Shown here: positions 12,845-23,400 of the stretch, piece after piece
Layout of the letters: the number at the start of each line of letters is the position of its first letter
How positions within the stretch are numbered: position 1 is the stretch's first letter
Notes under the pieces: generated by a model
The model's database searches: none
Seen by the model: only the letters and a program-made list of their open reading frames with translations
What the model was told of the DNA's origin: nothing
Assembly (NCBI RefSeq): GCF_019175385.1
Contig: NC_083339.1
Location: 51,792,596-51,856,595 of the forward strand
Source: Lycium barbarum
Taxonomy: Eukaryota; Streptophyta; Magnoliopsida; Solanales; Solanaceae
DNA: 64,000 bases
Direction: 5' to 3'
Program-made: the position numbers and the translations under genes

Positions 12845-12968
12845 CCACCTGGCCGTTACGCTCTTCACCCCCAAATTCATTCGCGTCTCCAGCCAAAAAG
12901 CTTCAACTTAACGATTTATTTCTTAAAGGATTTCACCATTTTCAATCGCTTCTAGATCTGCTCTTAAG
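12845..12968 (+). other. 5'-UTR exon (non-coding) of the coiled-coil gene
   Basis: C-rich, pyrimidine-rich leader-like sequence (gctcttcacccccaaattcattcgcgtctcc) ends at a good splice donor, CTTAAG|GTAAAT, at 12968/12969. The matching acceptor is ttttctgtag|g at 14183/14184, giving a 1215-bp leader intron, a common arrangement in plant genes. The transcription start is a guess. Confidence 0.5.
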
Positions 12969-13190
12969 GTAAATAAAATATACATCTCATTAATCCTAAA
13001 CATTTTTTAGCTGTGCTAATCCGACCATCTTCTTTTTGGTGCATTTTATAGAGGAAATTCATGCTTTAGATTAGTAAAAGAAATTAGTGTTCGTGTTGTC
13101 CTACATTGGAGTTTTAACATTCGTTACCTGGTCGATTTTGAAATTTGATCTGAAATTAAGGTTCCGAAAATGCCTTCTCTCTAATTTCTA

Positions 13191-13415
13191 CTCCCTCTGT
13201 GGCACAGTTCGGATTTCAAAGTCCGACCTGCTACTTTTGACCGTGTATTTTGGACAAAGAATCTTTTAAGTTTTTTGGCATAAAATTTATATATATGGAA
13301 ATCACGTAAAAAGTAAGTCCAACAATTTAAAACACATATGAAAAATTGTGGTCAAAGAAAAACTTGTTTGAATCTCGAAATCCGAATGGTGCCACATAAA
13401 TTGACACGGAGGGAG
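13191..13415. mobile_element. Stowaway-like MITE
   Basis: 225 bp with terminal inverted repeats CTCCCTCTGTG and CACGGAGGGAG, flanked on both sides by TA (13189-13190 and 13416-13417). These are the hallmarks of Tc1/mariner-type Stowaway MITEs. It sits in the leader intron. Confidence 0.85.
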
Positions 13416-13861
13416 TAGTTTACTAATTGATTCTGGAATGCGCAAGTTTGTTCTTTGTATTGTTACTTAACATTCTTAGCTGTCATGTTGCAATGTTCAT
13501 CTTATATTTTGGTGTAATTTAACGTTCTGGAGGAAATTACGTTGTTGATCTAACTTCCGTGGTTTGAGTTCTGCTGCTTTTGAAGTTTCACATTTTTTGC
13601 TGGTTGATCTGAAATATGAAATGGATTTGAATAGTCTATAGTCTATTGATTTATTCTGAATGGCTAGGTTCATTCTGGACAGTGTTTCACAAGTGTTAAT
13701 GAGGAAGAGACTTAAATGCATTGTTTTTTACCATGTTGAATTAAAGTTTATTCTTATTCTAAATGTTGCAATTAACATTCTTAGCTGTGTTCATGCAAAG
13801 TTCTTTTTTATGTGAATATCAATGAAATTACTTGTTAAATAATGGTAAAAATGGGAACAGA

Positions 13862-13987
13862 GACAAAAACACTAGGTGATTTCTTCCCATCTATCCTAGC
13901 GTTGGTGGATAAAGTTACATGGCAACTGTTGCTGGTGAGAGGTGGCGCTGGCCCCAACACCACGGTTATAAAAATAAATAAAAAATT
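13862..13987 (+). mobile_element. SINE-like dispersed repeat, copy 1
   Basis: The block actaggtgatttcttcccat...gttggtggataaagttacatgg...acaccacggttataaaaa recurs at 29517-29676, in the same orientation and also inside an intron of this gene. It ends in an A-rich tail. It resembles a Solanaceae tRNA-derived SINE lacking its 5' promoter part; the family is not named with certainty. Confidence 0.55.
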
Positions 13988-14186
13988 ATGGTCGACGTGA
14001 AAAGTGACTTGATTTGAATTTGAGGTCCCAATAATGCTTTAGCAGTTGTAGAGCTTATTGATTGATTCTGAAGTCAGATTAACTCCACAAGTTCTAACGA
14101 GAAAGAGATTTTAAATGCATGTTTATTTTGTGTGTCTAATTTGAAATGGTATACTTGATTAGAATATTTTATGTTTTCTGTAGGTT

Positions 14187-14201
14187 ATGCTGTTGCATTA
14201 G
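14187..14201 (+). promoter_or_regulatory. Short upstream ORF in the leader
   Basis: ATG CTG TTG CAT TAG, four codons plus stop, lies in the leader 35 bases before the main ATG if splicing at 14183 is right. It could reduce translation of the main frame. If the true acceptor lies further right the uORF would be intronic. Confidence 0.35.
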
Positions 14202-14235
14202 TATTTTCTGAGTTTTGATTGTTGATCCCGTGATA

Positions 14236-14442
14236 ATGGAAGAAGAGAAGAAGAAGAGGAAGAACAAAAAAAAGAAGAATAAACAAACCAAGGGGATAGA
14301 AAATAATGCCGTTGGTGCAGAAGAATCAGCTTCCTCCAATCAAAACCATGCTGCTGAAATACGTGGCTCTGAATCACATACTGATGGTACTTCGGGAATA
14401 GATGAGGATTTTAATAGACATGATACTGATGGTGCCAAAGTC
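14236..14442 (+). CDS. Coding exon 1: basic N-terminus
   Basis: 69 codons, starting [17 protein letters not shown] and ending TDGAKV before donor GTAAGT. The lysine/arginine cluster could be a nuclear localisation or nucleic-acid/membrane-binding patch. The rest is acidic, serine/asparagine-rich and probably disordered. Confidence 0.8.
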
Positions 14443-17400
14443 GTAAGTTGACTGCTATAACCAAATCATTATGGTATAATAGGTTTATTGGTTTTCCAAC
14501 TCTAAGAGGAGTCATGTTTCTAAAACCATATATATGGGGTTTGCATGCCACTTCTTGTTTTATTTGTTTGTGAAAAAATAGATTCTTTTTGTTTCTCATA
14601 TTCATATTTCTAAGATTATTGGGTGACCTAAAAATACAACAAACAGAATGCTGTTTAATTGATAGTTGCCCTTGTCTAAACGGCTCCAAACATGTATCCA
14701 TGAATTAATCATCAAACGTCGCCACGAGCTTCTTGCTTCTAACTACACTGAATTTAGAAATTGAGCTGTTGGACAATAAAGGTTGTGTTTCTTGTGAAAG
14801 AAAGGAAAGTCCAACTTATTTTATGCTCTTCTCTCAACCCAATTCTGGGGTTTGCGTGTATTCAAAATTTATGCTAAAAGTAATCTTCTTAATTTAAATC
14901 TGCATGTTTTTGAGGTTTTTCTGCATCATTATTGGGAAAGAACAATAAGAAATCATAGTTGCAAAATTTAGTTTCCCTATGCTCGATCAGTAAATGAATT
15001 GGTATAGAAAACTTAAAGCCCTGTCATAGAGCAGTGTTTTCTTCTTTCTTTCATTTCCTTTATGAAAAAAAAAAATGAAGGTGCAACATTCAATGCCTGC
15101 TGGTAGAGTGTTTTCTTTTAAATTGTGAGTGTAAGCGGATTTCTCATGAAATTTTAACGATAGATAAAAGAGTCTTTACATGTCAAAGCTTTATTGCAAG
15201 CTGGATGATCTTTAGTTCTTTTGGAAATGGAGAGGGTCCTTTCTCAATGAGGGGAACATTAATAGGAGAAACTCATGAAAGGAAGGGTGCAAGGAAGAAG
15301 AAAATAAGGAAAGAGAAAATGGAAGGACAGATATTGGAACGTCTTAAGAGAGAAAAGAAGTAAAAAACATAAGGATTAGAACTGTTGCTGTTTGGTGCAG
15401 GTTGGTAGGATTGGATCGTCTTAAGAGAAAGTAAAAAACATAATGAAAGAGAAAATGGAAGGACAGATATTGGAAAGTCTTAAGAGAGAAAAGAAGTAAA
15501 AAACATAAGGATTAGAACTGTTGTTGCAGGTTGGTAGGCTTGGAACGTCTTAAGAGAAAGTAAAAAACATAAGGATTAGAACTGCTGCTGCTTGGTGCAG
15601 GTTGATAGGGAAGAAGTAATTAAAAAAGATTATGTAGAATGCTTTCTCACCTTCAAATTATAAAGTCGTCGAGACTGGTTACTTAATAACAAATGAGCAA
15701 GGGGTTCCACCACATTGCTGCCTGGGACTGACGAAGTATGAGAAAGGGTTCCAGCATCATGGATCGGTGTGGCTAAAGAAGTTAGTATCGCCATATTAGT
15801 TCCCAGATGTGGTGCAAAATATGAAAGGGTCCCACGTCATGGGCAGGTGTGGGTAAAGAAGCTACTTCTGCCACATCAATGCTCGAATATGGTGCTAATA
15901 AGAAAGGGTTCTCGCATGATGGACGAATGAGGGTCAAAAAGCTAGTTGAAGAAAGTCAGATTAGGATACATAGCTGGAACATGGGCACTTTGACCAGGTA
16001 GTCGGTGGAATTAGTGGATACTCTAAAAAGGAGAGTAAGGCTAGAGAGATAGGTAATACGGGTTATAATTATGATATTTTGGGATAGATAAAAATAGAAT
16101 GGAGTCGAATTATTGTTTGCCTGTCTACCTACCAAGGCAGGGTTAGGGTCTGCGTCTCTACCCTCCCCAGAGCCCACTTGTGGGACTACAGTGGGTATGT
16201 TGGAGTAAAATTATTGTAAAACTAGGACTTAAAGATAAGGTTGTATCATTGTAGAGGTAAAACGAGTTGGGGCTAGGATTATTGCAGTAAGACTTGTATG
16301 GGGAATGAGTGCCAATGGTATTAGTGCCTATGCTCTGCAAATAAGATTAGATGCAGAAGCTAAAGCTAAGTTTTGAGAGTATATGAATAATTTGGTTCAA
16401 GGAATTTCAGGAGACCGACAAATCTTTATAGGGGAGATCTAAACGATCTTGTAGGTAAAGATAATGACTTTGAACAAGTACATGGTAGTTATGGTTATGA
16501 TACTAGGAATGACAAAGGGAAGACTATATTAGAAATCGCTTTAGCTTATGATTTAGTGGTAGCCAACATATATTCTAAGAAGAGAGTTTCGTACCTAATT
16601 ACTTTTAAGAGTGGGGTAACATAGTCAAATAAACGTTATCCTTACAAGAAGATGAGGTAGAAGTACATGCAAGGACTGTAAGGTTATTCCGGGAGAAATG
16701 ATGACCACCCAACATTAGTTAGTAGTCCTTATATGTAAAGCTTAGCAATAGAGTGGGAAAGGTGATGACTTGCAAACAATCGCGAATTAGGTGTTGGGCA
16801 TTAAACGACACTAACCAATTAGCGTTTCAAGAAAAACGACGAGAGAAGAGAGCTTGGGACTTAGAGGGAAACACAGACATCTAACTGAAGTGTTAGGCGC
16901 ATCTAAAGGTCTAGGACCTCGACCACAAGAAGCTTGGTGGTAGAATGAGGAGTTACAAAGAGTTATTAAAGCTAAAAGATAGTGTTATAAGAAGTTGCCA
17001 AAAGTAGATGACAGGGAAGCCTTTGAAGAATACAAGAGAGCTAAGAGGGAAGCCAAGAAGGCTATTAGTAAAGCCTGAGGGAAAGCTCTAGATGGCTTGT
17101 ATCAAAAGATAAGGGCATGAGAAGGGGAGAAAGAAGTGTTTAAACTAGAGAGAAGAGGGTAAGGATTTAAAGCAGGTGAAGTGTATTAAGGATGAATCTC
17201 AATACTTGTTGGCAGGAGTTAATGAGGTCATGGAGAGATTCTTTTGATCAATCTCGAACTAAGAGAATAATATTTTAGACCTCCACACGTTTGTGAAAGA
17301 AACTTTAACTACACTCGTAGAATTAGGCTGATAGAGGTAAAGGATACCATAAAAGATATGAGGATTAGAAAAGATCGTGGTCCTTATACCATCCCTATAG

Positions 17401-20400
17401 AGGTTTGGAAGTGTCTTGGAGAGGTTAGAGTAGAATGGCTCACCAAGATATACAATGCTATAATAAGAAGTGGTTGGATGCCCGATGAGGGGAGGAAGAG
17501 TACCCTAATTCCGATTTATAAGAACAAGGAGATTTTCAAAGTTATGCAAAATTGCAAACTATCGTGGCATTAAATTCATGAGTCATGTGGACTTAGGAAC
17601 ACAAAAGAATGACAGAGAACGAGTTTGGATTTATAATCGATAGATCTACAAGGAAGGTTTTGTTCTTGCTGAGAAAATTGATGGGCTCACCAAGATATAC
17701 AATGCTACAATAAGAAGTGGTCGGATGCCCGATGAGTGGAGGAAGAGTACCCTAATTCCGATTTATAAGAATAAGGAGATTTTCAAAGTTATGCAAAATT
17801 GCAAACTATCGTGGCATTAAATTTATGAGTCATATGATGAAGCTCTAGGAAAGAGTGTAGACTTAGGAACACAAAAGAATGACAGAGAACGAGTTTGGAT
17901 TTATGATCGATAGGTCTACAAGGAAGGTTGTGTTCTTGCTAAGAACATTGATGGAATCTATCGCGAAAAGGTGAAAGATCTAACACATGGTATTTATTAA
18001 TATAGAGAAATCATATGATAGAGAAATCATATCATTTGAAGGGGAGCCTTGGCGTAACTGGTAAAGTTGCTGTCATGTGACCAGGAGGTCACGGGTTCGA
18101 GCCGTGAAAACAGTCTCTTGTAGAAATGCAAGGTAAAGCTGCGTACAATAGACCCTTGTGGTCCGGCCCTTCCCCGGACCCCGCGCATAGCGGGAGCTTA
18201 GTGCACCAGGCTGCCCTTTTATATGATAGAGTACCACATAAGGTCCTTTGGTGCGTGACGGAGAAGAAATGAATTCATATTAAACATATAAATGCCATAA
18301 AGGACATGTATAAAGGAGCTGTCACTAGCGTGAAAATAGTAGTAGCTGATACAAAGGAGTTTCCCATAACAATAGTTTTACACCAGGGATCAACATTGAG
18401 CCCCTACTAGTTAGGTTTACCCTAGTTATGGACGAGCTAACCAACACAAAACAAGATGTTAGTTTACCATAGTTATGGACGAGCTAACCAACACAATACA
18501 AGATGAGGTCCCATGATGTATGCTATTTGTTGTTGGTATTGTGTTAATTGATGAAACTAGCAAGGCTGTCAGCCATACAACAACAACAACCCAGTGAAAT
18601 CCCACACCGTGGGGCCTGGGGAGGGTGGAGTGTACGCAGACCTGACTCCTATCAAGGTAGGACGGCTGTTTCCGAAAGACCCTCGGCTCAATAGAAAGCA
18701 TAAAAGAGGTCAGATAAGGCCAAGAAAATTCAAAGCGATATGGAAATGAAAATAACGAAAGCGACTAAGCCATGATGAAGCAGTTTGCAAAGAGGCAGTG
18801 GCTATCACAGATAAAATAAGATAATCAAAGTACAAAATAACAGATAGTAGCAGAAATCAAAGCATAAGAGCTTATATCGCGATAATGTGACTACTAATAT
18901 GAAAGGATAAACGATACTATCTACTAGCCTTCTACCCTAATCTGAGTCCTCCATACCCTCCTATCTAAGGTCATGTCCTCGGTAAGCTGTCAATCATAAA
19001 CTTGAAATATGGAGAAGCACTTTAGAGAGTAAGGGTTTTAGTATAAGTAGAAGTAAGATAAAACACATGCATTGCAGGTTTAGTCAGGATGAAAAGAGAG
19101 AAGTTGAGGTGAGACTAGACGGGATTGTGGTGCCAAAATGCAAACAATTTAGATATCTAGGCTTGTCGTTTCAAGAGAACGGAATGATAGATGAAGATGT
19201 TACTCATAAGATTAAAATCGAATTGTTGAAATTGATAAGTGCTACTGGGGTGTTATGTGATAGAAGGATTCCTACCAAAGTGAAAGTTAAGTTTTATAGA
19301 ACAATTATAAGATAGATAATGTTATATGATAGTGAATGTGGGCATGCTAAAGTCCAACATATCCATAGGATCAGTATTTCAGAGATCCAAATGCTTGATG
19401 GATGTGACATTATACCAGATTAGATAAGATTAAAAATGACCACATTCGTCAGAAGGTGCAAGTAGCACACATTGAGGATAAAATGCGAGAAGATCGCTTG
19501 AGATGGTTTGGACATGTTCTGCATCGACTTACAAATGCACCGGTCTATAGGAGTAAAACTATGGGAAGTGAAGGTGTTAAAATGGGGCAGGGTAAACCTA
19601 AAATTACACAGAAGAAAGTTGTGTTGAAAGACCTAAAAATGATTGGTATCAATGCAGACTTAGCTAAAGATAGGGCACAATGGAAGAAAAAGATCCATAT
19701 ACGTAATAATCCTCTTTAGCCGAAAATGAGAAACAGGGTAGGATGGATACAGAGGTGAGTTAAGGCCTGCTCTTTTAGCAGTTTGTTGAACTTTTTTCGG
19801 TTATGAGCTTATTATTTGATGATAATTGTACTCTTTCTCTCTCTCTCTCTTTCCCCCTCTCTCGTCTATCTGTAATATAACTCATGACAAGTCATTGTTT
19901 TCTCTTTTTATGGACAGGCCACCTTTGAAGAGAAGATTAAACAATTACAGCAAGACAAAGTGGTACATATGCAAAAGGAGGTATGACGCTGTAAAACCTT
20001 TTACTTGTGTCGTCTTAAATGAGTTTACATCCACATGGAATCTCCATATGTATTTTCTATCTACATTTTAATTGAAACGCTTAATAGTTACTGCTGTTTT
20101 ACAGGCTATCTTCGAGGAGAAACTTAAACAATTAGCACAGGAAAAAGATGCCAGTTTACTGAAGGAGGTAACAGAAACTCTACAAACAAAATTTGCATCG
20201 TAAAATCTTTTAGCCCCTTGTCGCTGTGGAGGCAAACTCGGACTATTCGGGGGAGTTGGAGTACGGAATTGATTAATAATATTGCTAAAACTATTTCCTT
20301 TCTATCGAATCGATCATAACCACTACCTACATTCTAGGAAATTGTGCACCACAAATAAGAGCTAATAAAGAGACCCGCAATTCCGTAGAAAGACATCACG

Positions 20401-23400
20401 ATTCCTTGTGGAAAAAAAATGACTTGTTGAGGCGGAAAAAAAGATATCAAATTTCTACAAAGATAACTGAAGCTGATTTTGACATGATCATTAATTTTCA
20501 ACATCTAGAAGCATAATGCCAACTGATAAGTAAACCCAGAGAAAAATGGAGAATTGCTTACAATAATCGGAGGTTAACTCTTTATTGCTATTCAGAAAAT
20601 CTGATATTGAATCATATTACATGCCAACTAATAAGAAGCCTATGAGAAGATTGGTTTGGTAGAAAGACGAAAGCGGATTCGCATTCATAAGAATTATATA
20701 AGAAGAATCTTTGATTTTTTCTTTTTTGAAAAGGAGTAACCGGGCTTGCCTTATTTACAAGATGGAATATCTATTGATATGGTCAATATTTGAATGTGTG
20801 ACTTCTCAGATCTCAAAATACGTGAATTAATCTCTGGTTCGTTCCGTCATCCTGCCCAGTGAATCATTAAGATTCCTTTTTCAATAGACCTTGACCCCTG
20901 TTATTTTGAAGTCATATCTAGTATTCAGAGTTGGCCTCGATATGGTACCGCTTTGGAGGCCCGCACCAAAACAGTAATTCATAGGCCAAATTATGGCGCT
21001 TAATCAGTTTTAAGATTTTCATTCCTTTTTCTAACATTACGGAATTACCTTTGATCTGCAGTCTAACCTTGACGAGAGGATTAAACAACTACAGAATGAA
21101 AACAACAATCATATGCATAAAGAGGTTTTTTAGTTTTATCTCTGTCCCAAAATGGGCAACCCTTTCCGTTCCACAGTGAACAAAGTGATTTTTGACCAAA
21201 TGTTAAGAGTATCCTTTCATGATTCAAATATGGGAAGAAACTGTGTTGTACTTTTTGTGTGTTGTCTCTTTTTATTTTCTACATTCTTGCATCGGTTACA
21301 TTTCTTTTGAGCCGAGGGTCTATCGGAAACAACCTCTCTATCCCACAAAGGTAGAGGTAAGGACTGCGTATATCCTACTCTCCCCAGACCCCACTTGTGG
21401 GATTACACTGGGTATGTTGTTGTTGTCCTTTTTGTGTGTTGTTCGAGAGTTATGTAGTTCCATTTTCAAAAATGAATTGTTCAAGTCTGATTAAATTTCG
21501 AAGAATGGTCAATTAACCCTTGATGAAGCGATAAAGGACCAGGGAAGAGGATGTGCCATGCTACTGCATATACAGAGGATGCAAAACCATTGCCGTGTTT
21601 TTAATGTCTTGTCCTATTTATCCTATCTATTTTGAGTTTTACGCTCTTCTGTAATTCACAGGCTAGCTTTGAGGAGAAAATCATGCAATCGCAAAAAGAA
21701 ATTAGCAGTCTCAGGAGGCAAGAGGTAATGGGAAAACATGGATAGATGCATGTTGCAATCACAATAGTTGTGCTTTCTGTAACGTATTATCCCACCTAAA
21801 AAATTCTTTCTTTGCTTGGTCGTTGGTCCTTTTACAGCAATTAGTGACCTTTTGGACTTTTGCAGGCTAACCAAGTAGAAAAGATACGAGAATTACATAT
21901 GGAGAAGGATGTTTACTTGCAGAAAGAGGTACTAAATCTACTTCTGTGGAAGTTTTAAAAAATATATCGCATTTAGGAGCACATTAAAGTGATACTTTTT
22001 GATTATCATTGCCAGTCTCTTTTTATTGTCCTTTTACTGCCAGAAAGACTCTTTAAAGTTTAGGTCTACATGACAAGAAGTATGCTCTCTGTCTTTTTCA
22101 GGCTGAGTTTGAGATGAAGAATTCCCAATTACAAAGTGAAAAGGATTCCTGGCTTCAAAAGGAGGTGATAGTTAGTCGTGATAGTTAGTCCCATAATGGC
22201 AAATAAATGTTCTTGTATATTAGAACCAATTTTCTTTTCTCCTTAAGGCCATCTGTTTTGTTTCACCATCACTGGTTATAAGCAATGCATTGTCATATCC
22301 TTTTCCACATTTTCTGCAATTTTAAGATTTTCTTTTGAGGCCTGCAGTAACTTCCAGTCTAATACCTTCTTCCTTACAGGCTGGCTTAGAGAAAAGAAAT
22401 AATGAGTTGGTGGATGAAGTGGAGAAATTGAATTCAAAGAGGGTAATGAATCCTGAAGTTAGTATTAATAAATCTTTCTGTGCTTCTGTTGTTTCACTTG
22501 ATGGTGGGGGTTTTCATGCCATTGAGTTTTGTTGCATACCTTTTATCTTCATGTATTGTGGCAATTTAGTGGCATTTCTCCTTGATAATTTGCTTTGCTA
22601 AAAAACTTTCAATAGAATAACTTTAGCACGAATATCAGGTCAGTTTGGAGAAAAAAGTAAAAGAGATGGAGAAGGAAACAGAAAACAGGGTCCAGAAGGA
22701 GGCAAGCTTTCTCCTATCTTAATAATAGTAATGTTGACAGGGATTTATTCCTAATATTACTGCGTTGATACTTTTTCATTCTGGTTTTGTTGTTTGTTTC
22801 TTCTTCTTTTGGTTGTTGGTTCCATTTGGGGCAAAGAAATAACTAGAAGCTAGCAAGTTTGGTACATTGTTGTCAAAGGCGCGCTTAAGCCTTGAAGCGA
22901 GGCTCAAAACATGTTGAGCGCTTCGCCTCGCTTTATGTGCGTTTCAGTGTCATCATCAAGGCTCTCGGACATACTTTCCCTTGCCAATGAGCCTTTCTTG
23001 AAGAGATGACAGTAGATAATTGATATTTCACTTTATCGTCATGTTTTTACAATTTGTTTGTCCATATATTTGTTATTCATGCTTATTATTATTAGTCTTG
23101 GTCTAAACATATATGTATTTTTATTTTTGCACCGTTGCGCCTTTTTCATTAAAGCCCACGAATTATTTGCGCTTAAAGCCCCAGCTGACCATAGAGCTAT
23201 TTTGCGCTTTTCACTTTTGATAACACTGGTTTGGTATTATAGATTGAATATTGGAGTAAGGATATAGAGGACGAAGTTTGGTATTGATTAAAGCAGGATG
23301 CATGAGATGGAATAGATTTTAGTCTAATACCTTGTTCCTTGCAGGTTGGCTTGGAGGAAAGAATCAGTCTTATGGTGGGTGAAGTGGAAAATTTGAATTC

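Larger units (their letters stand above)
15958..19720 (+). pseudogene. Old LINE (RTE-like) remnant in intron
   Basis: Degraded endonuclease-to-reverse-transcriptase reading frame. An N-terminal-like stretch lies near 15960-16060. Reverse transcriptase pieces [20 protein letters not shown] (from about 17360) and [19 protein letters not shown] (about 17478) follow. The C-terminal region has [20 protein letters not shown] (about 19100) and [16 protein letters not shown] (about 19483). Many stops and shifts are present. It carries an internal duplication, an AU SINE and an antisense LINE fragment, so it is much older than those. A related antisense 3' end is at 27035-27385. Confidence 0.8.

Noticed and set aside
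18041..18110. tRNA-like A and B boxes
   Set aside because: The context is an AU-type SINE with the full SINE 3' end and target duplication, not a tRNA gene.
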